A DNA stretch of 64,000 nucleotides, taken from contig CAZLBC010000015.1 in NCBI GenBank assembly GCA_964557575.1, forward strand, positions 9,089 to 73,088. The letters are read 5' to 3'. Position 1 is the first letter of the stretch; the number at the start of each line of letters is the position of its first letter. The notes below the pieces were generated by a model, which saw only the letters and a program-made list of their open reading frames with translations, was not told where the DNA came from and did no database searches. This DNA comes from CAZLBC01 sp964557575 (GTDB lineage Bacteria; Planctomycetota; Phycisphaerae; SM23-33). The translations under genes were made by a program, and so were the position numbers. Of this stretch, positions 52,671 to 60,090 are shown one piece after another.

Positions 52671-53046
52671 TGTTCGCTCCCGTGTAGACGAGGGTGGCCA
52701 GCTGGACGCGGTACTCCCTGTCGCGGCGGGTCCAGAAAACGCCGACGCTCAACTGATTGAGCCGGTCGTCCTCCGGCCAGTTGTCGAGGACCGACATCCA
52801 GCGATACGCCGGCCATTCCTCGCCGAAATCGCCCTCCATCTCCGATTCTCCTATGTCGCCGGCGGCGAGAATCTCCGCCATCCTGGTCTGCGCGAGCTGC
52901 GCCGCCTCGGCCTGCTGCCGGGCGTGGACCGACGCGGCCATGGAAACCAGGACGCCGTCCACGGCGACGGGCAGCACGATGCCGGCCAGTACGAGTGTCG
53001 CCAGCACCTCGACGATGGTAAAACTGTTTTTCGATGCGCGGGACAT
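52663..53046 (-). CDS. gspI: T2SS-2 GspI-like minor pseudopilin
   Basis: A 127-aa prepilin-like protein from the ATG at 53046, which shares a base with the gspH2 stop (TAATG). Leader SKNSFTIVEVLATLVLAGIVLPVAVDGVL has Glu5. Periplasmic motif AQTRMAEILAAGD...MEGDFGEEWPAYRWMSVL is typical of GspI, including the W-x-Y/W pair. Confidence 0.85.
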   Translation of the reverse strand: MSRASKNSFTIVEVLATLVLAGIVLPVAVDGVLVSMAASVHARQQAEAAQLAQTRMAEILAAGDIGESEMEGDFGEEWPAYRWMSVLDNWPEDDRLNQLSVGVFWTRRDREYRVQLATLVYTGANSE

Positions 53047-53570
53047 TACCACCGTTTCTCCGTGTTCCGCACCACGCGGAATCGCTCGGTCGGCGAGAGG
53101 CATTCCACCAGGAACACGCCGCCGTCCCGCTCCGCCAGCTCGATCGCCGCCTCGTCGCTCCGGCCGTCCGGGTAGAACTGAATGAACGACACCTGCCCCT
53201 CGTCGACGTTGCCGCCCGGCAGGTCGAATTCGACCGACACGTCGTCCGGGAGGTAAAATATCCGTCCGTGTTCTTCCGCCAGCGCGGCGAAGATCCCCTC
53301 CTGCTGTGCCGTGAGGTAATAGGAACCCTCATCGGTATCGATATTCAGGCGGTAGAGACGGGCCTCGGTCACCGCGCGGATGCGGGCGAGGTTCGTCAGG
53401 GCCAGGATATTCCCCGCCGCGTCGGCCGTCCGCCTGCCGCGGGCGAACCCGCTCAGTGACGGCGCGGCCATCGCCAGCACCGTGCATACCAGCAGCATGA
53501 CGGCGACGAGCTCCAACAGCGTAAACGCGCAGCCGCTCCGGTTACCGGGGTGACCAGTTGTCGATATCAT
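53046..53570 (-). CDS. gspH: T2SS-2 GspH-like minor pseudopilin
   Basis: A 174-aa minor pseudopilin from the ATG at 53570, overlapping the end of gspG2 by 29 bp. Leader RSGCAFTLLELVAVMLLVCTVLAMAAP has Glu5. The body ends in VSFIQFYPDGRSDEAAIELAERDGGVFLVE, close in pattern to the GspH of the first operon (FYPDGSSDSAEIHL). Confidence 0.85.
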   Translation of the reverse strand: MISTTGHPGNRSGCAFTLLELVAVMLLVCTVLAMAAPSLSGFARGRRTADAAGNILALTNLARIRAVTEARLYRLNIDTDEGSYYLTAQQEGIFAALAEEHGRIFYLPDDVSVEFDLPGGNVDEGQVSFIQFYPDGRSDEAAIELAERDGGVFLVECLSPTERFRVVRNTEKRW

Positions 53571-53976
53571 CGTCACCACCTTCCTGCCCGTCGGGCCCCA
53601 TCGAGTAGAGATCGTATCCGCTCGTGTTGTAGCGGCCGGGATAGGTATACACGTAAGGAGTGCCCCACGGATCGTTCGGCACCCCGCGCTTGATGTAGGG
53701 CCCCCGCCATTCGTCGAGATCGGGCGGGGCCTCAACCAGCGCGGCGATCCCCTCCTCGGTGGTCGGGTACCGGCCGTTGTCGACTTCGAAGGCATCCAGC
53801 GCGGTCTCCAGGTGAGCGATATCGGTCTGCGCGGCGGTTACCCTGGCCTGCTCGGACCGGCCCGTGAGTTTCGGAACGACGATTACCGCCAGCGACGCCA
53901 GGATCACGAGCACCAGCAGCAGTTCAACCAGCGTGAAGCCCCTCTTGACCGATACCGCTGTTCTTGTATGAGCCAC
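53542..53976 (-). CDS. gspG: T2SS-2 major pseudopilin GspG
   Basis: A 144-aa major pseudopilin of standard size. Leader SVKRGFTLVELLLVLVILASLAVIVVPKL; core NGRYPTTEEGIAALVEAPPDLDEWRGPYIKRGVPNDPWGTPYVY, and the calcium loop LYSMGPDGQEGGDDDIDNW. It is closer to textbook GspG than the paralogue at 15622. Confidence 0.96.
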   Translation of the reverse strand: MAHTRTAVSVKRGFTLVELLLVLVILASLAVIVVPKLTGRSEQARVTAAQTDIAHLETALDAFEVDNGRYPTTEEGIAALVEAPPDLDEWRGPYIKRGVPNDPWGTPYVYTYPGRYNTSGYDLYSMGPDGQEGGDDDIDNWSPR

Positions 53977-53988
53977 GTGTTATCTCTC

Positions 53989-55206
53989 CTAACGAATATG
54001 TTCCTGCAGCGTAAAGATCGGCAACAGCATCCCGACGACGATCGTGCCGACAATGACGGCCATGAGAAACAGGAGTGCCGGTTCCACGAGGGCGACCAGC
54101 AGCCGGAGCCGGCGGTCGAGTTCTTCCTCGTACACGCCCGCGAGCCGCTTGAGTTCAGTATCGAGCCTGCCGCTTTCCTCGGACACCGCGATCATCTCGA
54201 TGACCGAGCCCGGGAAGAGCCGGCGGCACGAAGCCAGGCTGCGAGCCAGGGAGGTTCCCTGCCGCACCTGCTCGATGGAACGGTCCATCGCCGCGGCCAG
54301 CGTCCGGTTTCCCAGCGACTCCTTCGCCACCCTGAGCGAGGCGACGAGGGGAACGCCCGATCCCAGCAGGGTACCGAGCATGCGGCAGAACCGTACCAGT
54401 GCGAAGCGCGCGAGAACCGGACCGAGCCCCGGAACCCTGAGCAGAAAGCGCTCCCAGGCGAGCCGGCCCGCGTCGGCGGCCAGGATGCGCCGCGCGAGCA
54501 GCGCGATGATGACAACGCCGACGACAGCAAAAAGACCGTACGCGGTCATGCCCTCGCTGACCGCGATGATCGCGCGGGTGAGGTCCGGCAGGGCGGCGCC
54601 GAAGTCGTCGAACAGTTTCGAAAAGCGCGGAATGAAATACACCATGAGAAATATCAACACGGCAACCGCCAGCACGGCGAGGATCACCGGGTACACCAGG
54701 GCGCTCCACACCTTCGACTTGAGGCCGTGTTCCCGGGCGCGGAAATCCGCGATCTGCATGAGAACGACGTCGAGGAATCCTCCCGTTTCCCCGGCGCGGA
54801 CCATGGCCGTGTAGACGGCGGGAAACGACCGGGGGAACCGGCTCAACGCATCGGCCAGCGCGGTCCCTCCCGAGACGTCGTCGTGTATGGCCGACCACTG
54901 TTTCTTCGCGGCCTGGTTCGACGCTTGGTCGCGCAGGATACCCAGGGCGCGGTTCATGGGAACGCCGGCGGCAAGCAGGTTCGCCAGTTCCCGGCTGAAC
55001 GACTCGACGGCCGCCGCGGAAACCCGGCCGGCCGGCCGCGCGGCGGCACGATCTTCTTCTGAAGCCCCGCGGCCTTCGACAAGGGCAACCGGGGTCAGCC
55101 CCCTGCCGGCGACCTCGTCCAGCGCCGCGGCCCGGCTCCGGGCGGTCACGGTCCCCGAGGCCTTCACGCCCTCGGTATCGATAGCGGTGTAGGTAAATTG
55201 AGGCAT
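53989..55206 (-). CDS. gspF: T2SS-2 inner-membrane platform protein GspF
   Basis: A 405-aa platform protein with two T2SSF domains and three transmembrane helices (about 173-195, 222-245 and 375-398). Motifs: FSRELANLLAAGVPMNRALGIL, MVRAGETGGFLDVVLMQIADFRARE, and IAVSEESGRLDTELKRLAGVYEEELDRRLRLLVALVEPALLFLMAVIVG. Encoded 15 bp after gspE2. Confidence 0.95.
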   Translation of the reverse strand: MPQFTYTAIDTEGVKASGTVTARSRAAALDEVAGRGLTPVALVEGRGASEEDRAAARPAGRVSAAAVESFSRELANLLAAGVPMNRALGILRDQASNQAAKKQWSAIHDDVSGGTALADALSRFPRSFPAVYTAMVRAGETGGFLDVVLMQIADFRAREHGLKSKVWSALVYPVILAVLAVAVLIFLMVYFIPRFSKLFDDFGAALPDLTRAIIAVSEGMTAYGLFAVVGVVIIALLARRILAADAGRLAWERFLLRVPGLGPVLARFALVRFCRMLGTLLGSGVPLVASLRVAKESLGNRTLAAAMDRSIEQVRQGTSLARSLASCRRLFPGSVIEMIAVSEESGRLDTELKRLAGVYEEELDRRLRLLVALVEPALLFLMAVIVGTIVVGMLLPIFTLQEHIR

Positions 55207-55221
55207 CGTTCAATTACGCAA

Positions 55222-56952
55222 CTATTCCTTCATTGCCGCCGGCGCGCCGTTCCCGTTGCTGTTGATACGCTCGTCCTTGGCAACCCGGAGTACTTCCGAG
55301 ATCGTGGTCCTGCCGTCCTGCACGAGCCGCCAGCCGTCCTGCCTGAGCGTATTCATGCCGTTTTCAATGGCCTCCCGGCGGATCTCGCCGATCGAGCCGT
55401 GCTCCAGGAGCATCATGCGGATCTCCTCGTTGACGACCATCATCTCGAAGATGCCGGTCCTGTCGCGGTAGCCGCTTCCCTGGCAGGTGCGGCAGCCGGC
55501 GCCCCGGTACAGCGCCGCGGGGGCCTCGTCGCCGAACTCCGCCCGGACCGCGGCCATGTCCTCGGGGGAGTACTCTTCCCGGCAGTCGGGGCAGATGAGC
55601 CTGACGAGGCGCTGCGCCATGACCATTTCCAGCGAAGACGCGACGAGGTAGGGCTCGATGCCCATATCCACCAGGCGCGTCAGCGCACCGGGCGCGTCGT
55701 TCGTGTGAAGCGTAGAGAACACCAGGTGTCCTGTCAAGGAGGCCTGGATCGCGATTTCCGCCGTCTCGCGGTCGCGGATCTCGCCGACCAGGATGACGTC
55801 CGGGTCGTGCCGCAGGATCGATCGCAACCCCCGGCTGAAGGTCAGTCCGGCCTTGGTGGACACCTGGATCTGGTTGATCCCCCTGAGGTGGTATTCGATG
55901 GGATCCTCGATCGTCACGATCTTTCGCTCGACGTCGTTGATGTTCGACAGACCCGCGTACAGGGTGGTCGTCTTTCCGCTGCCCGTCGGCCCGGTGACCA
56001 GGACGATGCCGTGCGGCAGGTCGAGCACGCGTTCGAACGTCTTCCGGTCGGCTTCCGACATGCCGAGGTTTTCCATCCCGAGCAGGGTGGCGCCGCGATC
56101 CAGGAGGCGGAGGACCACCGCCTCGCCGTACAGCATGGGTATCACCGACACCCGCACGTCGATTTCGCGGCCGGCGATCTTCAGCTTGATCCGCCCGTCC
56201 TGGGGAAGCCGCTTCTCGGCGATATCGAGACGGCTGAGTATCTTTACCCGCGAAACGATGGCCGGCTGAAACCGCTGCACGTCCGGCGGAATGCTGGCCT
56301 CCTGGAGGACGCCGTCCACGCGGTACCGCACCCGGAGCGAATCCTCGTACGGTTCGAAATGCACGTCCGTCGCCCGCCGCTCGATGGCCTCGGTGAGAAT
56401 CTGGTTGACGAACCTGATGATGGAGGCATCCTGCGCCGCATCCTCGAGATCCACGCCCCCCTCGTCCTCGCCGTTGACGACCTCCACCCCGTCCTCGGCG
56501 GCCGCCGACACCAGCGACTGCATCGTGTCGGCCCCGACGCCCAGCAGTTCGTTGACGCGACGGGAGATATCGGACGAGGCGGCCAGCACCAGCTTCAGTT
56601 CCAGCCCGCAGGCCATGCGCAGCTCGTCGAGCCCTGTGGTGTCGAACAGGCGGTTCGACGCCACGGTCACCACGCCGTTGTCCTGGGCGAGCGGCAGGAT
56701 GTGGTGGGAGAGGAGGATCCGCGCCGGGAACCGGGACAGGAACTCCTTGTCGGGGGGATGAGAATCGAGATCCACGTACTCCACGTGGAACTCCTCGGAG
56801 AGGTAGCGCAGCAACCGCTCCTCTTCCATCCCGCCGGCAGACAGGAGGGCCTCGTCCATGGGGGTGCCGGCGGCGACCAGGGCCTCGACGGCCCCGGCCA
56901 CCGTGTCATCCAGCAGACCCTCCCGCTGCATTTTCAGGAGTATGGCATTCAT
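55222..56952 (-). CDS. gspE: T2SS-2 assembly ATPase GspE
   Basis: A 576-aa ATPase. An MshEN-type N-domain (about 1-150) is followed by the catalytic part with Walker A GPTGSGKTTT (Lys327), TIEDPIEYHL, Walker B DPDVILVGEIRD, STLHTNDAPGALTRLVDMG, and a tetracysteine zinc loop (CPDCREEYSP...CRTCQGSGYRDRTG). First gene of the second secretion operon, 31 bp after the small exported protein at 56984. Confidence 0.95.
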   Translation of the reverse strand: MNAILLKMQREGLLDDTVAGAVEALVAAGTPMDEALLSAGGMEEERLLRYLSEEFHVEYVDLDSHPPDKEFLSRFPARILLSHHILPLAQDNGVVTVASNRLFDTTGLDELRMACGLELKLVLAASSDISRRVNELLGVGADTMQSLVSAAAEDGVEVVNGEDEGGVDLEDAAQDASIIRFVNQILTEAIERRATDVHFEPYEDSLRVRYRVDGVLQEASIPPDVQRFQPAIVSRVKILSRLDIAEKRLPQDGRIKLKIAGREIDVRVSVIPMLYGEAVVLRLLDRGATLLGMENLGMSEADRKTFERVLDLPHGIVLVTGPTGSGKTTTLYAGLSNINDVERKIVTIEDPIEYHLRGINQIQVSTKAGLTFSRGLRSILRHDPDVILVGEIRDRETAEIAIQASLTGHLVFSTLHTNDAPGALTRLVDMGIEPYLVASSLEMVMAQRLVRLICPDCREEYSPEDMAAVRAEFGDEAPAALYRGAGCRTCQGSGYRDRTGIFEMMVVNEEIRMMLLEHGSIGEIRREAIENGMNTLRQDGWRLVQDGRTTISEVLRVAKDERINSNGNGAPAAMKE

Positions 56953-56983
56953 TACACAATCGCCAGCCTTTCAGCCGGGGCAC

Positions 56984-57616
56984 TCACTCGAGGATGCCCA
57001 TGAGCACGAGGCGCCCTTCCTGTTTCAGCGAGCAGACCTCCCGCAGTTCCTTGCGGGCCGCCGCGAGTTCGTCGGCCCGTTTCTGCCGGGCTTTGCGCAG
57101 ATCGTCCAGGGCGGTCTTCACCGAGACGGTCTTGGCAGTCTCGTCGTCGAGCAGTTTCTCCAGTTTTTCCTTGGCCTGCTGCTCCGGCGACAGCTCGCGC
57201 TCGGGCCGTTCGGGCCGATCACGGTCACTCCGGTCACGCCGGTCTCCGCCGCGGTCCCTGCCCCGCCGGCTCCACCGGGAAAACATGCCGCGCATCCTGC
57301 CGCGCATACCGCTGCGCTGCAGGCTCTGGACCTTCTCGATGCGGGGCTTGAGAACCAGCCACTCCTCCTCGGTCGCGCCGAGCTGCTCCCGGGTGCGGTC
57401 TTCGCGTCGCTTGCGCCACTCGGCGATCCGCTCTTGCATCTCCTCGGGCGTCGGCCAGTTGCGGATAACCTCACTGGCCATGCGCTCCATGTCGCCCTCG
57501 GGCTTGGCCCCGCCTTCCGCGCCCCCGCCGCCATCCTGAGAGATGACCTGCCCGGCCGGCAATACCATCACCAGCCCGGCGATAATGCACAGCACTACCA
57601 CATTTCCTCGTACCAT
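56984..57616 (-). CDS. Exported helical protein ahead of the T2SS-2 operon
   Basis: A 210-aa protein with a good ribosome site (AAAGGAAC) and a signal peptide (VVVLCIIAGLVMVLPAGQVIS). The mature protein is helical and highly charged: EEMQERIAEWRKRREDRTREQLGATEEEWLVLKPRIEKVQSLQ, an Arg/Asp/Gly-rich linker, and LSPEQQAKEKLEKLLDDETAKTVSVKTALDDLRKARQKRADELAAARKELREVCSLKQEGRLVLMGIL. The layout (LSPEQ, helical hairpins) recalls periplasmic Spy/CpxP-like chaperone-type proteins, but the LTxxQ motif is not exact. It is 31 bp before gspE2 and may lead the operon. Function unknown. Confidence 0.7.
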   Translation of the reverse strand: MVRGNVVVLCIIAGLVMVLPAGQVISQDGGGGAEGGAKPEGDMERMASEVIRNWPTPEEMQERIAEWRKRREDRTREQLGATEEEWLVLKPRIEKVQSLQRSGMRGRMRGMFSRWSRRGRDRGGDRRDRSDRDRPERPERELSPEQQAKEKLEKLLDDETAKTVSVKTALDDLRKARQKRADELAAARKELREVCSLKQEGRLVLMGILE

Positions 57617-57862
57617 GTGTTGTTCCTTTCCATGGGTATTGGGAAATACCGTTTCCTGAAAAAAACCGCATGTTCTCTTACTGTAAATATGGAAAAGGAT
57701 TACGAAAGGTAACCGATAAAATACAATTATTTGAATAAATGTTTCCGCGGCGGGGTGTTTCTTGTCCCCTGTTTTTTCAAAAATGCAGGAAAGTCAGTGA
57801 ACATACCGGCACTCCCGGCACCATTTTGCCCCGTGCGACAATGTCCTCCCGGAAACCCCCTC
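57617..57862. other. 245-bp intergenic region upstream of the T2SS-2 operon
   Basis: An AT-richer patch (about 57650-57740) lies before the exported-protein gene and would hold the operon promoter, but no pair of -35/-10 elements stands out. It also holds the 3' side of the TonB receptor gene. No gene is seen. Confidence 0.4.
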
Positions 57863-59821
57863 TCACCACCGGTACCGCATACCCACCTCGTATGTCGGCT
57901 CGCCGTCGTACCGCAGCAGCACGTCGTCGAGGGCCTCGATCTCGTGGCCGAGGATATTGTGGACGTTGCAGTATACTTCCATGGAATCCCGGTAATCGAA
58001 TGAAATCCCCGCGCTGAGGTTCTGGTAGTCGTCCAGCTCGGTCGTCGGCCCCGTCGTGCCCGGCTTCCAGCTCCAGGCGGTCCGCTGGAACTCGCCCTTC
58101 AATCCGACGTAGCCGCGGCAGCGGAGATCGTCGGTGATGTTCGCCTGGGCCACCGCCTTGACGTAAAAGTTGGAACCGGGCTCGTACGGCAATTGCTGGT
58201 CCTGGTTCGACGCCTTCTGGCAGGTGTAGGTATACCCGCCCTCGATACGGAGGTGCTTGGAAATCCGGTAACGCAGTTCGATCTCGGTGCCGTAGACGCC
58301 TACCTCGTCCACGTTGTGGCGCCGCCAGACGTTTTTTCGCGGATTTACGGCCCACGGCCCCTCGTAGAGGGGAACGATCATGTCCTCGATCTCGCTGTAG
58401 TAGTTGTAGAGCATGACCTCGAACCGCTCCCCCGGAAACAGCTCGATACCCAGGCCGTAGGTGGTGCTGTATTCGGGATCGAGGTTCCTGTTCCCGAACC
58501 GCAGGTGCGGCCCGCCGTGACCCGCCGCCACCTCGCTCAGTTCCTGGGGCGTGGGGGCGTGGAATCCCCGTGATATCGACCCCCTGATCCGCAGGGGCAG
58601 GTCCGGGGCCCAGAGCATGGAGACCTTCGGGGAGAACACCGTCTCGATGTCCTGGACCCGGTCGGCCCGCAGCGCCCCCGACAGGGTCAGTTCGTCGGTG
58701 ACGGCCCAGTCGTCCTTGATGAAGGCACCGGAGATGGATTGGGTCTGCGCGCTGTCGACGGCGTTCCGCATGAATTCACGGTACTTGTAGTCGATCCCTC
58801 CCATGATCGTGTGATCATCGAGCCCGTCCCAGCTCAGCCACAACTCGGGCTGGAACAGTTCGTGGCGTTCATTGGCGACATCCGAGTCCCACACGGAGAA
58901 GGCGAACCGGCCGTGCAGCTTCATCGACGAACACAGTTGCTGGTCCCAGCCGGTGGCCGTGGTCAGCAGGTACCCGTCCTCCTCGGCCTCGAACCAGTCC
59001 ATCTTGTTGTCCGCCCAGTTCAACCAGGTGTAGACCTGCGAGTCTTCCGAGAACCGGTACTCGATGCGGGTAAGCAGGTTGTTCTCCTCGAATCCCATCC
59101 TCTCCACCCGGTGGGCGGGCGCCTCGATATCCCGGCCGTGGCTCTGCTCCCGCCCGGCGATCACCGACAGCCGCCACCGCTCGCCGACGGGCTGGAACCA
59201 GCGAATGCCCCCCTTGTAGGTGTCGTCGTTGCCGGCCGCGGCACTGACCGAACCCTCGGGCTTGTCCCCGCACTTCCGGAGTATGATGTTGACCACGCCG
59301 CCGATGGCGTCTCCGCCGTACTGGGCTGCCGCGGCCCCCCGCATGATCTCTATCCGCTCGATGCTGTCGGGCGGGATGTGCTCGATGTTCCGGCCGGTGT
59401 GGACGTGCTCGCTCAGCAGCCGCACGCCGTCGATCAGCACGAGCGTGCGATTCGGCGGCAGGCCGTTGAGGCCGATCACGCTGCGGTTGGGGAAACCGCT
59501 CCCGGTGCCGGTCTTCACGTCGATACCGGTCGTGTACTCCAGCAGTTCCCCGACAGTGGCGGGGTTGAGTTCCTCTATTTCCTCGCGGGTAACGACCTGC
59601 ATGACCTCCGTGGTGTTGCTCAGGAGCGTCTTCTGCCGGCTTGCGGTGACCACGATATCCTTCATCTTCCCGGTTTCAATCGTCTCAGGCTCCTCCCCGT
59701 TCGATTCCCGCGACGCGTTGTCGGCCGCCGGGGTTTCGTCGTCGGCCGACCCCTCGCCGGCAAGACCATAGTGCAGTGATGTGAGCAGGATGGTGACAAC
59801 ACCAATTGAAAATCGCTTCAT
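57863..59821 (-). CDS. TonB-dependent outer-membrane receptor 1
   Basis: A 652-aa receptor from the ATG at 59821, preceded by AAAGG; the 75 upstream codons lack a signal. Signal peptide (FSIGVVTILLTSLHYGLAG), a disordered acidic stretch, then a TonB box/plug opening MKDIVVTASRQKTLLSNTTEVMQVVTREEIEE and VIGLNGLPPNRTLVLIDGVRLL, GAAAAQYGGDAIGGVVNIILRK. The rest is a 22-strand barrel with many aromatic strand ends, closing in YEVGMRYRW (C-terminal aromatic for BAM). The layout is like BtuB/colicin-I-type receptors, which import cobalamin, siderophores or heme. Ligand unknown. No TonB, ExbB or SusD gene is in the window. Confidence 0.88.
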   Translation of the reverse strand: MKRFSIGVVTILLTSLHYGLAGEGSADDETPAADNASRESNGEEPETIETGKMKDIVVTASRQKTLLSNTTEVMQVVTREEIEELNPATVGELLEYTTGIDVKTGTGSGFPNRSVIGLNGLPPNRTLVLIDGVRLLSEHVHTGRNIEHIPPDSIERIEIMRGAAAAQYGGDAIGGVVNIILRKCGDKPEGSVSAAAGNDDTYKGGIRWFQPVGERWRLSVIAGREQSHGRDIEAPAHRVERMGFEENNLLTRIEYRFSEDSQVYTWLNWADNKMDWFEAEEDGYLLTTATGWDQQLCSSMKLHGRFAFSVWDSDVANERHELFQPELWLSWDGLDDHTIMGGIDYKYREFMRNAVDSAQTQSISGAFIKDDWAVTDELTLSGALRADRVQDIETVFSPKVSMLWAPDLPLRIRGSISRGFHAPTPQELSEVAAGHGGPHLRFGNRNLDPEYSTTYGLGIELFPGERFEVMLYNYYSEIEDMIVPLYEGPWAVNPRKNVWRRHNVDEVGVYGTEIELRYRISKHLRIEGGYTYTCQKASNQDQQLPYEPGSNFYVKAVAQANITDDLRCRGYVGLKGEFQRTAWSWKPGTTGPTTELDDYQNLSAGISFDYRDSMEVYCNVHNILGHEIEALDDVLLRYDGEPTYEVGMRYRW

Positions 59822-59961
59822 GGAGAGCAACCTTTCGTTAAGAAAATCATTAAGGCCCGCATAATCTATTTCATTTACGTTCACTCCCACTCGTTCGGGA
59901 CATGTTTTCGAATCTTTTACCCGCTGACAACGATTTAGAGAAAAACTGAAAAACGAACTCA

Positions 59962-59978
59962 TGCACAGATATTGTGCA
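59962..59978. promoter_or_regulatory. NtrC-like dyad upstream of the sigma-54 promoter
   Basis: TGCACA (59962-59967), five bases, TGTGCA (59973-59978): a perfect 17-bp dyad with the same spacing and TGCAC half-sites as the NtrC enhancer (TGCAC-N7-GTGCA). It lies about 75 bp upstream of the -24/-12 element, the usual place for an enhancer-binding-protein site. Confidence 0.6.
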
Positions 59979-60040
59979 GCCGGGACTTGATCTGCTGTAT
60001 GTAAGTGCAGAATAGACGCAAATCCCCGCAAATAGTTCCA

Positions 60041-60056
60041 TGGCATGGTATTTGCT
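60041..60056 (+). promoter_or_regulatory. Sigma-54 (RpoN) promoter of TonB receptor 2
   Basis: TGGCATG-N4-TTGCT, matching the -24/-12 consensus TGGCAC/T-R-N4-TTGCW with exact GG-to-GC spacing. The start would be about 60067, 24 nt before the ATG at 60091. The only sigma-54 element I found in the window. Confidence 0.85.
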
Positions 60057-60090
60057 TAGAATTCCTTAACGATTTCTGAAAGGAATGTTA

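Noticed and set aside
57725..57800. GGGG...CCCC followed by TTTTTT as a terminator on the plus strand
   Set aside because: The stem is only four base pairs and no plus-strand gene ends nearby.
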